DNA from: Grammothele lineata
Taxonomy: Eukaryota; Basidiomycota; Agaricomycetes; Polyporales; Polyporaceae
Length of the DNA stretch: 64,000 bases
Direction of reading: 5' to 3'
NCBI GenBank assembly: GCA_002150815.3
Contig: NDFF03000030.1
Span: 124,001-188,000 of the forward strand
A program made the position numbers and the translations under genes. Position 1 is the first letter of the stretch. Every line of letters begins with the position of its first letter. This document shows, one piece after another, positions 1 through 11,319 of this stretch. The notes beneath the pieces are model-generated. The model was given only the letters and a program-made list of their open reading frames with translations, had not been told where the DNA came from and made no database searches.

Positions 1-691
1 CGCTATCCACACATTCATTGAAGAGCTCGGTGTCCCGCATACGTATATCGACATCGGATGGTGGATGCAGCTCTTCCCCCCTCTCCCGCAGCGGAGCGCC
101 GCGAACGACACGTTCAAGCGTTTCTCGTACTCCGTTTACGGCTCGGGCCAGAACCGCGTCCTTCTCACGGATTTCCGGCACATCGGTACGTGGGTCGCAC
201 GAATTGTCGCGGACCCTCGCACGTTAAACAGGAGCGTGATTGTGTGGGAGGATGAACGCAGGCAGGCTGAGGCGCAGGAGGTAGGTGAGAAGTTTTCGGG
301 CGAGGCGGAGTACATCCGTGCGCAGAGGGTGAATGTGAGTCCGTCTGATCTCTTCATCGATATCCCAGGCAACCGAACTTCGTTACTCATGCTTACGTTT
401 GCCCCCTTTCAGGTCTCAGTAGAAGAGCTTGCCAAATGGCAATCTGAGGCCGGCGAGGAGCTCGCGCAGAACTCACACAACAAATGGGCCCTGATGCGGC
501 TCTTCCGGTTCAGGTACATACAGAGTGTACATGTTCTTGAGGAGAACACGCTCGAGAACGCGAAGCGCCTCGGATATCTCGATGCGCGTGAGCTCTACCC
601 GGATGTGCCGACGCAGACGTTGGAGGAGTTTGCAGAAGACTTCTACAGCAAGGAGGAACCAGGAGACGTCATCATTGCGCGGGAAAACTGA
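1..691 (+). CDS. NmrA-like / isoflavone reductase-like protein A (5' partial)
   Basis: Last two exons of an NmrA-like NAD(P)-binding (atypical short-chain dehydrogenase) protein; the Rossmann N-terminus lies outside the window. Exon 3 runs from the left edge (frame from base 2) to 334, a 78 bp intron (GTGAGT...TTTCAG) occupies 335-412, and exon 4 runs 413-691. Diagnostic segments shared with four paralogues in this window are the GWWMQLFPPLP stretch, VARIVADPRTLN, VWEDER and, near the C-terminus, ENTLENAKRLGYLDAREL followed by YPDVP. The intron length is a multiple of three and contains no stop, so a retained intron would add 26 residues without breaking the frame. Family members bind NAD(P) and act as redox-sensing regulators or reductases; the substrate cannot be told. 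Confidence 0.88.
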   Translation, partial: AIHTFIEELGVPHTYIDIGWWMQLFPPLPQRSAANDTFKRFSYSVYGSGQNRVLLTDFRHIGTWVARIVADPRTLNRSVIVWEDERRQAEAQEVGEKFSGEAEYIRAQRVNVSPSDLFIDIPGNRTSLLMLTFAPFQVSVEELAKWQSEAGEELAQNSHNKWALMRLFRFRYIQSVHVLEENTLENAKRLGYLDARELYPDVPTQTLEEFAEDFYSKEEPGDVIIAREN

Positions 692-3687
692 CGGGCGCAT
701 CTAAGGCACGTCGATGTTGTACTACATATTGTCTAGATAGATACCCGACCCTATTCCGTAGCGTATGGATATTGCGTTGACTCCTAGCCTACAATTCCTG
801 GGACTTTCGCCAAATCCTAAGCTTCATGTCCTGGGACGAGGTAGTACCAACTCGGACAAGCCTGGCGAAGCGCTCAGAGTGATGGACAAGGAGTTCGGAA
901 AACTCCGAGAGCGCCTCGACTCGCGTGGGGAGCGCCAGCTGGAGCGCCGCCACGTTGCAATTGACGCTGCAAAGCTGACATTCGGCCAGGCCCGAATCCC
1001 GCCCGACAACTTGTTGACCTGCCCCCTGACTTTGTATGCTAATGGTGCGCCGAGTGCACTGGAAGGTTATCGCCCGATTTCGAGGCCATCATCGACCGTT
1101 ACGGCAGCCTGGATTCCGGCGAATGTGAGCCTGCTGAGCCTCCCCGGCTTGCTTTGCGTAATAAGTCGTGCGTGCGCCCTTTTGCTGCTTGTCCCTGGTG
1201 CTCACTCGGCTCCTTGACTAGACATACGGGCAAATGAACTTCAATTGAAATAAGTGATTCACGCCGACGGCCTGTAATCGGAAGCTGGCGCCCTATTTAT
1301 TTCTCGGCTCATCGTTATCCCGCAAGGAGACCCGTCCTTGAACGTCCCGAAGGTATTACATGTTACTACATGACATCGGGTCAAGGAGACGTGAAGGAGA
1401 TACAAAAATGGCGCCGCTTCCACGGATGCTGATTTCAGATCGCTTGTGAGTTGACCGGACTGTACCGTCAAATTTGTGTGGTGGACTATAAAATGTCTTT
1501 AGTGACTAATCTACGTTGTCTGTTTCTAGACATTCGCGATTGAGGATCGAGATGTCGCGGACTCGGGCGGCGTAGACCGCTCTTCTGACGTGACTACACG
1601 CCCTGATGCCTGCAGGCAGCCGCACCGCCTCTCTATCGGTTCCTCGGGTATGGTGGTCCGCGACCCCAGCGACCCCCTGGAGACCGGAGGACCCGCAGAG
1701 GTACGTTGCTCGTGTCGCATGGATTCGTCCTTCACTGACAAATATAAGCTTCACGGACACAGCGCCTCTATCCCCACTAAGCAGCCGCTTCTCCCCGCTG
1801 GCCTAACGCCGCTTTCGTGTTTCCTGTTCCTGAAGGACAAACGAGTGCCCAGGGCACCCGTACGAAAGCACCTGTGCACCATGCTGTCCCGTATAGGCCC
1901 CGGAGCAGGTTGATCGGCATTGTGTTGCGCCTGGGCCGCTCTAGCTACCCAGGAGTCCCTCCTCCCACCGATCCTGCCCCGAATGAAGGTCTAAAGCCGT
2001 CATGTGAGCCGATCTGACTTCTACGTTCTCGTAGCGGGCGCAATTGATGTGAATTTGAAGGACTCGTGCAGGGATCGGTGCGGTAGCTCTCACGGCGGTA
2101 CGCATGTCGAAGACGCCTCGTATCCACGTCCCGAGTTCCTTCGCCCGGAGATCTGGACTCGGGCGGTGATTCCAGCGGGTTCGTGTACGCCGTGCTACCC
2201 TAGGGATTGAGAGCGTCGGTGTGAGTAGTGGGCCTATATCCAGCCTGTACGTAAGGCTACTGGTCTCACTCATCTACATGCTATTAAGTTCCCCTCCCTC
2301 CTCATTCGAGGTTGGGCAAAGGGCAGCCTTGGGGGAGCTAACGCTGCCGATGAAGCTTACCTTGTTGTTGTCGGACGATCTCCATTGAAGGAAAAGGATG
2401 CCGTGATCGTCGGGATCGGTGAGTCTACAAGCTTCATATTAAACCCGTAATATACTAGCAGTAGTCCTAATACTCGCCAGTGCGTAGGTGATCTAGCCGT
2501 TTAATAGGAGATAGCTGTATCTTTACCTAGCCGCCAATGTCTCCCAATCCCCGACCGTAATTGACTCGGCGGAGGAAACCCAGTCATCGACACTCGGTGT
2601 ACGCCGAGCCTTTCGCATCCGAGAGCGTCGGGTAGGCTGGGAATCTTTCCGGCAACCACATCCCTTCCGGATGCCGCCCTGAGTGGACCAGGTATGATGG
2701 GTGCGGCACTGCCGTGGGAGCCTTGGAGAGCCGAAAAGTAGCGTAAGGTGCTTCTGCCCGGCGGTGGTGCGGTCTTGTCAAAGTCAGACGGTAGTCCGCT
2801 GGAGATCCACCTCCTGCCACTTACCCATGGACTAAGTTCGTAGTCCACCTGCGTGGCGGCATAACAAGCTCTTCCTAGCCTGCAACCATCAGTTCCATCG
2901 CCTAAGGCCCGTTCAAGCACCCGTCCCACCTATCCACAGGTCGTGCTCACAGCCCCCTCCCTTCCAATCCCCGCAGCATTACCCATAAGCTCTCAGTCCA
3001 TTGAACCAGCCGCAGGCACCCACACCCCACTAGCTCGCTCTCCGCCCGCCCGCAGCACACCACGACCAGCACTCGGATCTCGGATCGCAGCCGCCGCGGT
3101 CTCGCTGCCGCCCCCGTGCTCAAGTGGCCGCGCCGCGCGCCACGTTCGCCCGCACCGCGTATAGCCTAGACTATAGCCAGCCTCCAGCCACCCCCCTGCG
3201 CGTGCGGGCGCACCGACCCCGATCCCGCGGCGCCTCGCGCCTCGCGCGCGCGAGCGAGCAAGCGCGCCACCCCAAGCCAACGTGAGCGGAAGGGCGCGCG
3301 CGACAGCACGGCCGTCTCCGTCCCCGCTCGCGAGCACATAAAATGGGAATGGGAAAACTCTAAACGCATCGGCGCGGGCGATCGGGTCGGAGAGGGCACC
3401 CGGGCCGGGCCGCCACCGCCGCCCGCCCGTTGTCCTTGGCCACTGGGGAGCGTCAGGCGCCCGAGGACGTGCGACGGGACCGAGCCCGCGCGCCGGCTTC
3501 GGGGCAGCCACGATGTCTCGTAGCGAACTGCTTGCTGCTGGGGACCCGCGCGGTGCGCAGCGGGGGGTATATAGCCGTGCGCGGAGTGCTCCCGAGGTGG
3601 ACAACGGCCCAACACTCCGCCTTTCTACGAGTCTGCGCTCGCCTGCGATAGTAACGCTCAACGCACTACTGCTCCTAACCGTTTGGT
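692..3687. other. Gene-free stretch, nothing convincing
   Basis: About 3 kb without a gene I can support. Open frames of up to 234 codons occur on both strands (for example 765-1217 + and 2993-3697 -), but they are composition-driven in GC-rich DNA. They lack recognisable motifs, and the longest ones overlap one another in antisense. The last 250 bases contain the promoter of NmrA-like gene B. No clear repeat or tRNA was seen. Confidence 0.6.
3568..3573 (+). promoter_or_regulatory. TATA box of NmrA-like gene B
   Basis: TATATA in a GC-rich setting, 115-120 bp upstream of the ATG at 3688. Paralogues C, D and E carry the same element 60-100 bp upstream of their starts, which supports it as the core promoter. 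Confidence 0.55.
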
Positions 3688-5015
3688 ATGACGACATCTT
3701 CCTCTGCGCATTTGCCGCTCGTTCTTGTCGTGGGGGCGTCGGGGCATGCGGGAAAAAGTATAGTAAAAGGACTGCTGTGGTCAGGCAAATTCGTACGTCT
3801 TCTATACCTCCCTACAGTTCCCTGCAACGCACTAACCACCGATCGGGCACGATCGGCGTCCACAGCGCGTCGCAGCCATGGTCCGCCCCGCGTCGCTCTC
3901 CAAAACCTGCATGAGCCACCTCAAGACCAACGGCGTCGAAATCCGCGTCGGGGACCTCTACGACGGCGTCGAGCGGCTCAAGAGCGTGCTCGCCGGGGTC
4001 GCGGTCCTCATCAGCGCCGTCGGCGCGCGCGAGATCTCCGCGCAGCGCGACCTCATACGCGCCGCGCACGCCGTCGGGGTCCAGCGGGTCGTCCCGTCCG
4101 ACTTTGCCACCCCGGGCGCGGAGGGCGTGTGTGATGTCCGCGATGCGGTACGTGCTGCGCGTTGCCACCGCCGCTTGCTCCTGCCTCGCCGGAGCGCACG
4201 CTAACGCCGCCCTCATCTGTCTAGAAACTCGCTATCCGGAGGTACATCCGCGAACTCGGCGTACCCTACACCTTCGTCGACGCAGGCTGGTGGATGCAAG
4301 CCTTCCTCCCTCTCCCGCCACGCTCGCGCGCGGGCGCGGCGACGGTGGCGCTGACGCACACGGCGTTCGCGCCCGGGGACGCGCGTACGCTGCTCGCGGA
4401 CTTGCATTCGGTCGGGCTGTTTGTCGCAAGGATTGTCGCGGACCCGCGTACGCTCGGGAGGAAAGTCATCGTGTGGGACGACGAGCGGCCTGTGAGCGCG
4501 GCGCATGCTGCGGGAGAGAGGTTGTCCGGGGAGGGCGCGGCGATGCGGGCGATGAGGAGAAATGTGAGTGCTTTATTTCCTTATGTTTCCTTCGCAGTCC
4601 GGATTCTCGGGGACCGTTCCTGCTCAACTCCCTGACGGCCCATGGTATACTAACACGCTACCCCGCCCATCCACAGGTAACAGAAACCGACCTCAAACGC
4701 CTCGCTCACGACGCCCGCTCCCGACCCCCCCATCGTCCCCCTCACTCCCCATCCTCCCCATCCCACTCCCACTCCCACTCCCACTCGCGCCTGCTAGATT
4801 TCGACGCAGACTCCGTCCCCCGCCTCGGCGGCCAGCTCGCATGGTGCGGATTCATGCGGAGCGTATGCGTCTTGCGCGAGAGCACGCTCGAGAACGCGCG
4901 CAGGCTCGGGTACCTGGACGCGCGGCAGTTGTATCCGGACATTCGCGCGTGTTTGCTGGAGGAGCTCGCGAGCAGGTTTTATAGGATGAAGGAGCCGGGG
5001 GAGGTGTGGCTGTAG
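3688..5015 (+). CDS. NmrA-like / isoflavone reductase-like protein B
   Basis: Four exons (3688-3792, 3866-4147, 4225-4563, 4677-5015) encode about 354 residues. The N-terminus has the dinucleotide-binding glycine motif VVGASGHAGKSIV (canonical GxxGxxG). Exon 2 is 282 bp, identical in length to paralogues D and E, and ends the Rossmann half with SDFATPGAEG. Exon 3 carries the WWMQ and VARIVADPRTLG segments. Exon 4 is about 60 bp longer than in the paralogues because of an inserted Pro/Ser/His-rich stretch with a His-Ser repeat, encoded by a TCCCAC microsatellite. The C-terminal ENARRLGYLDAR and PDIR segments are kept. It probably binds NAD(P)(H); the role (reductase or redox-sensing regulator) cannot be decided. 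A TATA box lies about 115 bp upstream. Confidence 0.9.
4761..4785 (+). repeat. (TCCCAC)4 microsatellite inside NmrA-like gene B
   Basis: Four TCCCAC hexamers within exon 4, translated as a Ser-His repeat. Absent from the paralogues, so a lineage-specific expansion in coding sequence. Confidence 0.85.
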
Positions 5016-5360
5016 CTTCGAGTTGTGATCGGATTTTTGGGCGGGGAAGGGAGCGACTGAGTGGGTGAGGTGGTATTGTGCGGTATGATGGTCATGAAGC
5101 TGCTTGCAATTAGTGCTTGGCAGCGCGGGTCCGAGCGGACTGTGCAGAACATTCGAATTATGTATTAGCGTCCAGAAACACGAACTGTATGTACCAGTAC
5201 CAACGCCAGTACCAATATTAGTGGACGAGCAAGTCAAGTAGCAACTTACTGCGCATGCGGCTCGCGCCATCGGGATTCGGCACCCGTAGGACCCTATGTA
5301 CGACGTATGGCTAATTCGCACCCCCACCGCCGACCGGGGTTGCAGCTTCTCCGAGCGGTC

Positions 5361-5415
5361 CACGTCCGCACGTCCACGTCCACGTCCACGTCCACGTCCA
5401 CGTCCACGTCCACGT
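5361..5415. repeat. CGTCCA hexanucleotide tandem repeat
   Basis: About eight near-perfect copies of CGTCCA follow a degenerate start (CACGTCCG). It lies 350 bp past the stop of NmrA-like gene B, outside any supported gene. Confidence 0.9.
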
Positions 5416-7462
5416 CTATCTGCGTCTAGATTTTTCGCGGATTTTTCCACCCGAACAAGGCGCCACGGAGTCCTCGGGCGGGGTCAGGCGGAGGCGGGCC
5501 CGGGCGGGTTCTCCGAGTCGGGGAGGGGTGGAGCCTTGGCTATGGGTGACCGATGACCTTTTGACAGGTGCTGCTCCATGCAGGGTCGCTGGGGTTGGAT
5601 CGGAGAGGTCGGGGACGGATCTGGTGGTACCATTGTCGTTCCTCGATATGGTGACGTCTATACTGGAGCAGCAAAGAGTTCAAGTTCATAGTAAGTAGCC
5701 TAGTGTTGATGTAGCCGAGTCTGGTCCGAGAGGTTACTAACCATGTTTTTAAGCTCTTCCAAGTTTGCTGAGAGCCTGGCATGAGGGACCATTATGAAGC
5801 ATAACGTCACCGAACGGTGGCAAGGCCACCCCTCGATCAAGATTCCTCCGATTAGTGGGAGGAGTGGCAGATCCATCCCTGTCAACATCTCTCTTCGTGG
5901 GAAGCAGTTTCGGGCGTGGTGCCGGTGCCGCCGGATGCCGTTGAGCGCTCGAGCGCTCACCTTGACAGAGGATGAATCGATGACGTCGCCCCTGTGTCTA
6001 TGCGGTATGTCGTTCCCACGACCATCTACGACATATCTCACCGTCGGCGCTTGCCGTAGATCCTTCGCTCGAGTCCTTCCTCCGCCTTATCGCCAACGGA
6101 TATCATGCATGCATCGGGAGTCGGGACAAGATAGACAGCTGCATAGAAGGTTTCTCCATCAGTCTGTCGTCAGGTCCGGACGGAAACGTTCCTGCGCTAG
6201 TGGGCGGGAAACGGCGGGCCCGGTGCCTCTGTCAGAGCTCTTGCGCGTGGCGGACGCGTCGTGGGTCAGAAAAGGTCAGAAGGAGGCCAACACACGTACC
6301 TACGTTTGGATGCCGGGCTCGGGTACGGATGGTGCCCGGAGAAGTTCTGGTGATATCATGTGCGAGACGTCTGACCGACTGTACACGTCTCGAGTCTCGA
6401 GAACTGGACAGCAGGTTGGCAGCGGCGGTGTTAGGCCAACTGGTTCCGCGGCTTCTGGCGGAGTGCTCCGACGTCGACGCTCGAACGTGCGCACTGCGAC
6501 GTGAACTTAGAGCTACTTGGAGGGAGAAGTGGGCGTCGGGGTGCCGCGCATCCTTGGAGTTCCTCGTTGTGTGGGTACGCCTGTGTCAGAAAGCAGACGT
6601 GTACTCGGAGGACACCACCGCACGAAGCTCGGGAGACTGGACATGCATGTGCGGGCAACGAGCCACTTGGACAGAACACCGCGGTGCACGTGGATAGGCT
6701 GCACAAGCTGTGCGCTATAATTAGCGATGGGGTATTCCTGGAGTTCCAGACATGTGGACATTGAGATTGGATTCAAGTGTGGAGGAAGACTGGAGGAAGG
6801 CGGAGGATAATCCAGGATAATTCAGGTAATCCGAATGTCGGATTCGGATGACGGCGCGGCATGAACGAGTTTCCGACGATGATATCTGACAAGTAAGGAG
6901 AGAGGGTAGAATGGCTCGAGTGGCTCGAGATAGCGAGCTTCCGGGAAGAAGAGATATCGAATACGCGCAGTTCCGACATGACGGAGCCGCCTGCATCCTC
7001 TAAGAAATAGCCGAAGCAAAGCAACAAAACGTACCGTGTTTAGGAGCATCCTAATGCTGCTGGCGGGAGCACACAAGGCGTGTTAGGCATGCAAAGGAGC
7101 GAGGAGGGCAGCTGCAGATTTTGATGGCCAGGGAGGGGTGCGCCCGCAGAAGACGGTTGAATTGGCGCGTGATGGAATCGGAAGTGTCGATCTTGCTTCC
7201 GTATTCCCTCTCCCTCCGTCCTGTGCCCTGCTTCTTCAGACCTCTGGCGAGAGGAGAGGGCCAATGAGCACGCGGCTCAGAGAATAGAAGGATGAAGCCG
7301 GGTGGCCGAGGAGGACGGATTGGGCTCGCGTGACGGGGAGGGATACAAACGGCGGCGCCGAGCACATGGCCGTCGTCCCTCGCCTTGCCCGACTCCCATC
7401 AGCGACCGCCACCGCTTCGCCCTGTCCCCCGGTCCCCGCAGAGAGCCAACCAGGAGGACGCA

Positions 7463-7467
7463 TATAT
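7463..7467 (+). promoter_or_regulatory. TATA-like element of the ceramidase gene
   Basis: A TATAT core about 86 bp upstream of the ATG at 7549. The spacing matches the TATA-to-ATG distances of other genes in this window and argues against the further-upstream in-frame ATGs (7330, 7489) as the start. Confidence 0.4.
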
Positions 7468-7548
7468 TGCCCTGTGCAAGGAACACCCATGTTCCTCGTC
7501 GACCCCGCTCGCCTCCCTCCCGACCTTTGGGAGCTCGTTCGGTCCGCC

Positions 7549-10500
7549 ATGCAGCTCATCCACCGCGGCCTCCTCTGCCTGACCGCTTACCTTGCCTCCG
7601 CCAATGTCCTCCTCGATGGCGGTGTGCAGGGCGTCGCTGCCCAGTACCTTCTCGGGCTCGGTGAGTGCTTTCTGCGAGCTGTGCAGCCGGGATAGAGGCT
7701 GATCGACGCCTGGGGGCGCAGGCATTGGGGACATCACTGGGTAGCTATCCATTCTCATTTCGCAGCGAGGGCTTCTGCTGAGGCGTGCATTGACCAGCCC
7801 GGTCGTCGAGACGAACATGATGGTGAGCACCCGTCCCATTTGCCTCCGTTGTGCGTCGGTGCGGTCATGAGTGGAGCTCGAAGAGCCTCTGGGAGCACGC
7901 GGGCAGAGAGAAGCGATCGGGCATTCCGGGCACGCTAGCAGGCGAATCCAGGCCCGGGATGATGACGGCAGGACGGTTTCTCCACGACGTCATCCTTGTC
8001 TTGCCGCCAGATCCCTCGTCCGCTGCCGCCCTGTCATTCGCCGGGCGTGCACGTCGCCTTCTCGTCCCTTGCCCGCTTCCATCGTCGTTCGCGGCTCCGT
8101 GCGTGTGCCTGGCGTAGCGTGTGGCTGCGTGTCTTGCTCCCGGCCGTCGCGCGAGCGACGTTATCGCGTCCACTTGCCTCGCAGATACGCGTTGAGACGC
8201 GTTCGTGGGCTGCATGCTGACTCGATGTGTAGGGTTATGCCAACCTCCCCCAGACCGACACCGGTCTCCACATGCGGCAGCGCAGCCGTGCGTGGATCAT
8301 CGCAGACCAGTCAAACCCCACGAACCGCATCGTCTTCATCAATGCCGGTACGTCTCTCGCCAACCTCGCACGTCTTGCAGTTCAGTTCGCTCAAATGGCG
8401 ACTAGACATCGCGATGGGCGACACCGGCATCCGCCGCTCCATCGTGAGCGCGTTGTCCGCCAAGTACCCCACCCTGTACAACAACGACAACATCGCCCTC
8501 GTCTCGACCCACCAGCACTCCGGCGTCGGGGGTTACCTCGAGAACCTCCTCCCCCAGCTCACCTCGCTCGGATATGTCAACGAGACCGCCGCCGCGATCG
8601 TCCAGGGCACGGTCCTCGCCGTCCAGCGCGCGCACGACAGCCTCGCACCCGGAAAGCTCAGCTACGGTAACACCACCGTCGTCGATGGGAACATCAACCG
8701 CTCGCCGAGTGCGTACCTCGCCAACCCGGCTGACGAGCGTGCGAAGTACGAGTACGACCAGGACAAGGATCTCTCGCTCCTTCGCTTCGACGATGCGAGT
8801 GGGAACGCGAGGGGGTTCTTGAGCTTCTTCGCTGTGCACGGTACTAGTCTGTACGAGGTGAGTAGGGTATTCCGTACGTGCGATCGGGCCTTGTGGTTAA
8901 TGGTCGTGCAGAACAACACCCTCGTCAGTAGCGACAACAAGGGCATGGCTGCTCACATCTATGAAGGTATGTTCTTCGTGCTGCTTATGGGGCTGGATTC
9001 TGACTTGCGAGACAGCCATGATCGAGCCCAACGCGATGCCTGGCAACAACGCCTTCGTCGCTGGTTTCACGCAGTGTATGTCTCTGTTTGCTTTTTCCAC
9101 TGGAAGATGCTAACCTGCGTTTTAGCCAACGTTGGCGACACTAGCCCTAACACGTGAGTACCATCGAGCTGCTTATATGCGCCTCTCTGATGTCATGTTA
9201 CAGCGAGGGTGCCTTCTGCGAGAGCCCCGGAGAAGAGTGGGACGGCCAGCCCTGCGAGTTCGAGCACTCTACTTGCGGCAACAAGACCGAGGACTGCCAT
9301 GGCCGGTACGTCTGCATCCTTCATTCTCTTCAGAGCGAAATGGCTCATTCAGATATGTCTGATACAGTGGTCCTGGCTTCCGGATCTCAGACTTTGAGAG
9401 CAACACGATCATCGCGCAGCGCCAGGTCGACGGGGCGCAGACCCTCATGGGCATGACCCTTCCCCAGATCTCGGGCCAGGTCAACTACGTGCACACCTAC
9501 CTGAACATGTACGTCGTTCGTCTGTCCCCTCTGCCAAGTTTCGCGTGCTGATGCACTTTATGGGGCAGGTCGTACCGCTCCTTCACCCTCCCGAACGGCA
9601 CGACCGTCCAGACCTGCCCGCCCGCGATGGGCTACTCCTTCGCTGGCGGCACGACGTGAGTGTCCGTTTTCGTAACCTCCCTCCCCCTCCTCCCCCAGCG
9701 TCCCGTGTTTGGCGATGTTGTGCGCCGTGCTGACCTCGTGGGTGACGGCTATGGCTATGTATAGCGACGGCCCGGGCGCGTTCGACTTCGTCCAGGGCGA
9801 CAACTCGTCACAGTCCCAGTGAGTACTACCGTGCATCAGAAGGCTCCTGTCATGAGCTCGAAGCTGATGTGTATGTGTGTCTGTGTGTGCGCGCGCGGCG
9901 GGGTAGGAACCCGTTCTGGGAGATCGTCAAGGGTGCGGTGACGCCCGACCCGCCGCAGGAGCAGATCGACTGCCAGTACCCGAAGCCGATCCTCCTCGAT
10001 ACCGTGCGTCCCCTTGTTCCCTTAACTGTCCACTGTTCATGCGTGGAGGAGGGGGGCTAATGGCGGTTCTGTACTAGGGATACGCGACGTTCCCGTACGC
10101 GTGGTCTCCGAACACGGTCGACATCCAGATGCTCCGCGTCGGCAACTTTGTCATGCTCATCATGCCTGGCGAGCTTACGACTATGGCTGGGCGGCGGATG
10201 CGGTGCGCCTCTTCTCCCTCTCTCCCCTTTACATGACCGGTACGCTTATATGCGCGGTCTGGAACGCAGCGACGCGATCCGCACGCAGCTCATCGCGCAG
10301 GGCGTGCTCGGGGACGACGCGTACGTCGTGATCGCGGGCCCCGCCAACACGTACGCGCACTACGTCACGACCCCCGAGGAGTACGCCGTGCAGCGGTACG
10401 AGGGCGCGTCGACGATCTTTGGGCAGTGGACGCTCAACGCTTACATGGTACGCCATTTCCTTCGTTTGCTCGTATGATGGGTGATGGGTGATGGTGGCTG

Positions 10501-11319
10501 ATGTGAGTGTTGGTGGGATGGACAGGACAAGTACGGGAGTCTGGTTGGGTACCTCAAGGATGGTAACACGAGTCAGCCTGCTTCGGATCCTGCCCCGCCG
10601 AACCTCACGGGAAGCGCTCTTTCCCTTCGCGTACGTCTTCTTCTCACGTGCATGAGTGGCCGGACGGATGACTGACGGGCGTTGTAGACTGGTGTCGTGA
10701 TGGACAGCGCTGGGATCGGCCACAGCTTTGGCGACGTCATGACGGACGTGAACACGACGAAGGCGTACTCTGCAGGACAGTCTGTGTCTGCGGTCTTTGT
10801 TGGGTGAGTTGTTTCGCTTCTCGTTGGACTTGAGGACGTTTGCTAATGATTGTAATCGTGTAGCGCCAACCCTAGGGTACGCACCTCTCAGTTGGACAGC
10901 TAGCTGAAGGATGTGATAGCTGATGCTGCGCTTTTGTAGAACAACCTCCGCCTTGAGCAGACGTTCCTCAACGTCGACCAGCTCGTGAACGGCGCGTGGA
11001 CGCCCGTCCGCTCCGATTCGCACCCGTCGACGACTTACCAATGGACGCGCACGAGCACGGTACGTCCCTTCCCCTTCCTTCCCCTTGTGTACCCCATCAA
11101 ACCGCATCGTCGATACTGACGCTTCAGGACAACTCGACGTCGACGTCGGGGACCTCGCAGATCCTCGGCACGAGCACGGTCAACATCACCTGGACGATCG
11201 AGAGCGGCACGCCCGCGGGCACGTACCGGCTCACGTACTTTGGGGACTCGAAGGCCCTTATTGGGGGCGCGATCACGCCGTTCGTGGGGCATTCGGGGAA
11301 CTTTACGGTTGCTGCGTGA
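7549..11319 (+). CDS. Neutral/alkaline non-lysosomal ceramidase
   Basis: Hydrolyses the amide bond of ceramide to sphingosine and fatty acid; secreted or on the cell surface. The start at 7549 gives a hydrophobic signal peptide (MQLIHRGLLCLTAYLASAN) before the family N-terminal motif GIGDITGPVVETNMMGYAN. Further landmarks are the zinc-site region STHQHSGVGGY (usually THTHS), FAVHGTSLYENNTLVSSDNKG, the cysteine-rich CESPGEEW loop, and a C-terminal immunoglobulin-like domain ending YFGDSKALIGG then GHSGNFTV. The gene is cut into about 17 small exons, including micro-exons of 19 nt (7722-7740) and 25 nt (7798-7822), followed by a long 410 bp intron (7823-8232). Frames join cleanly. It sits between NmrA-like genes B and C without an obvious functional link. 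Confidence 0.92.

Larger units (their letters stand above)
5016..7548. other. Intergenic stretch with a hexamer repeat, no supported gene
   Basis: The 2.5 kb between NmrA-like gene B and the ceramidase holds a CGTCCA hexamer array (about 5361-5415). Several long open frames (for example 236 codons at 5794-6504 +) resemble no family I know and show no credible splice structure. The last 100 bases carry the ceramidase promoter. Confidence 0.55.

Noticed and set aside
765..1217. 150-codon forward open frame after NmrA-like gene A
   Set aside because: No recognisable motif, no splice partners, and composition like the flanking non-coding DNA.
2993..3697. 234-codon reverse open frame
   Set aside because: Arg/Ala/Gly-rich translation of GC-rich promoter DNA, overlapping several other frames; runs into gene B's start region in antisense.
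5794..6504. 236-codon forward open frame
   Set aside because: No homology recognised, Arg/Ser-rich, competing frames on both strands and no promoter or intron signals.
8402..8839. 145-codon reverse frame in the ceramidase gene
   Set aside because: Antisense shadow of conserved ceramidase exon 5.
10229..11107. 292-codon reverse frame across the 3' half of the ceramidase gene
   Set aside because: Spans several ceramidase exons and introns in antisense; no family resemblance.
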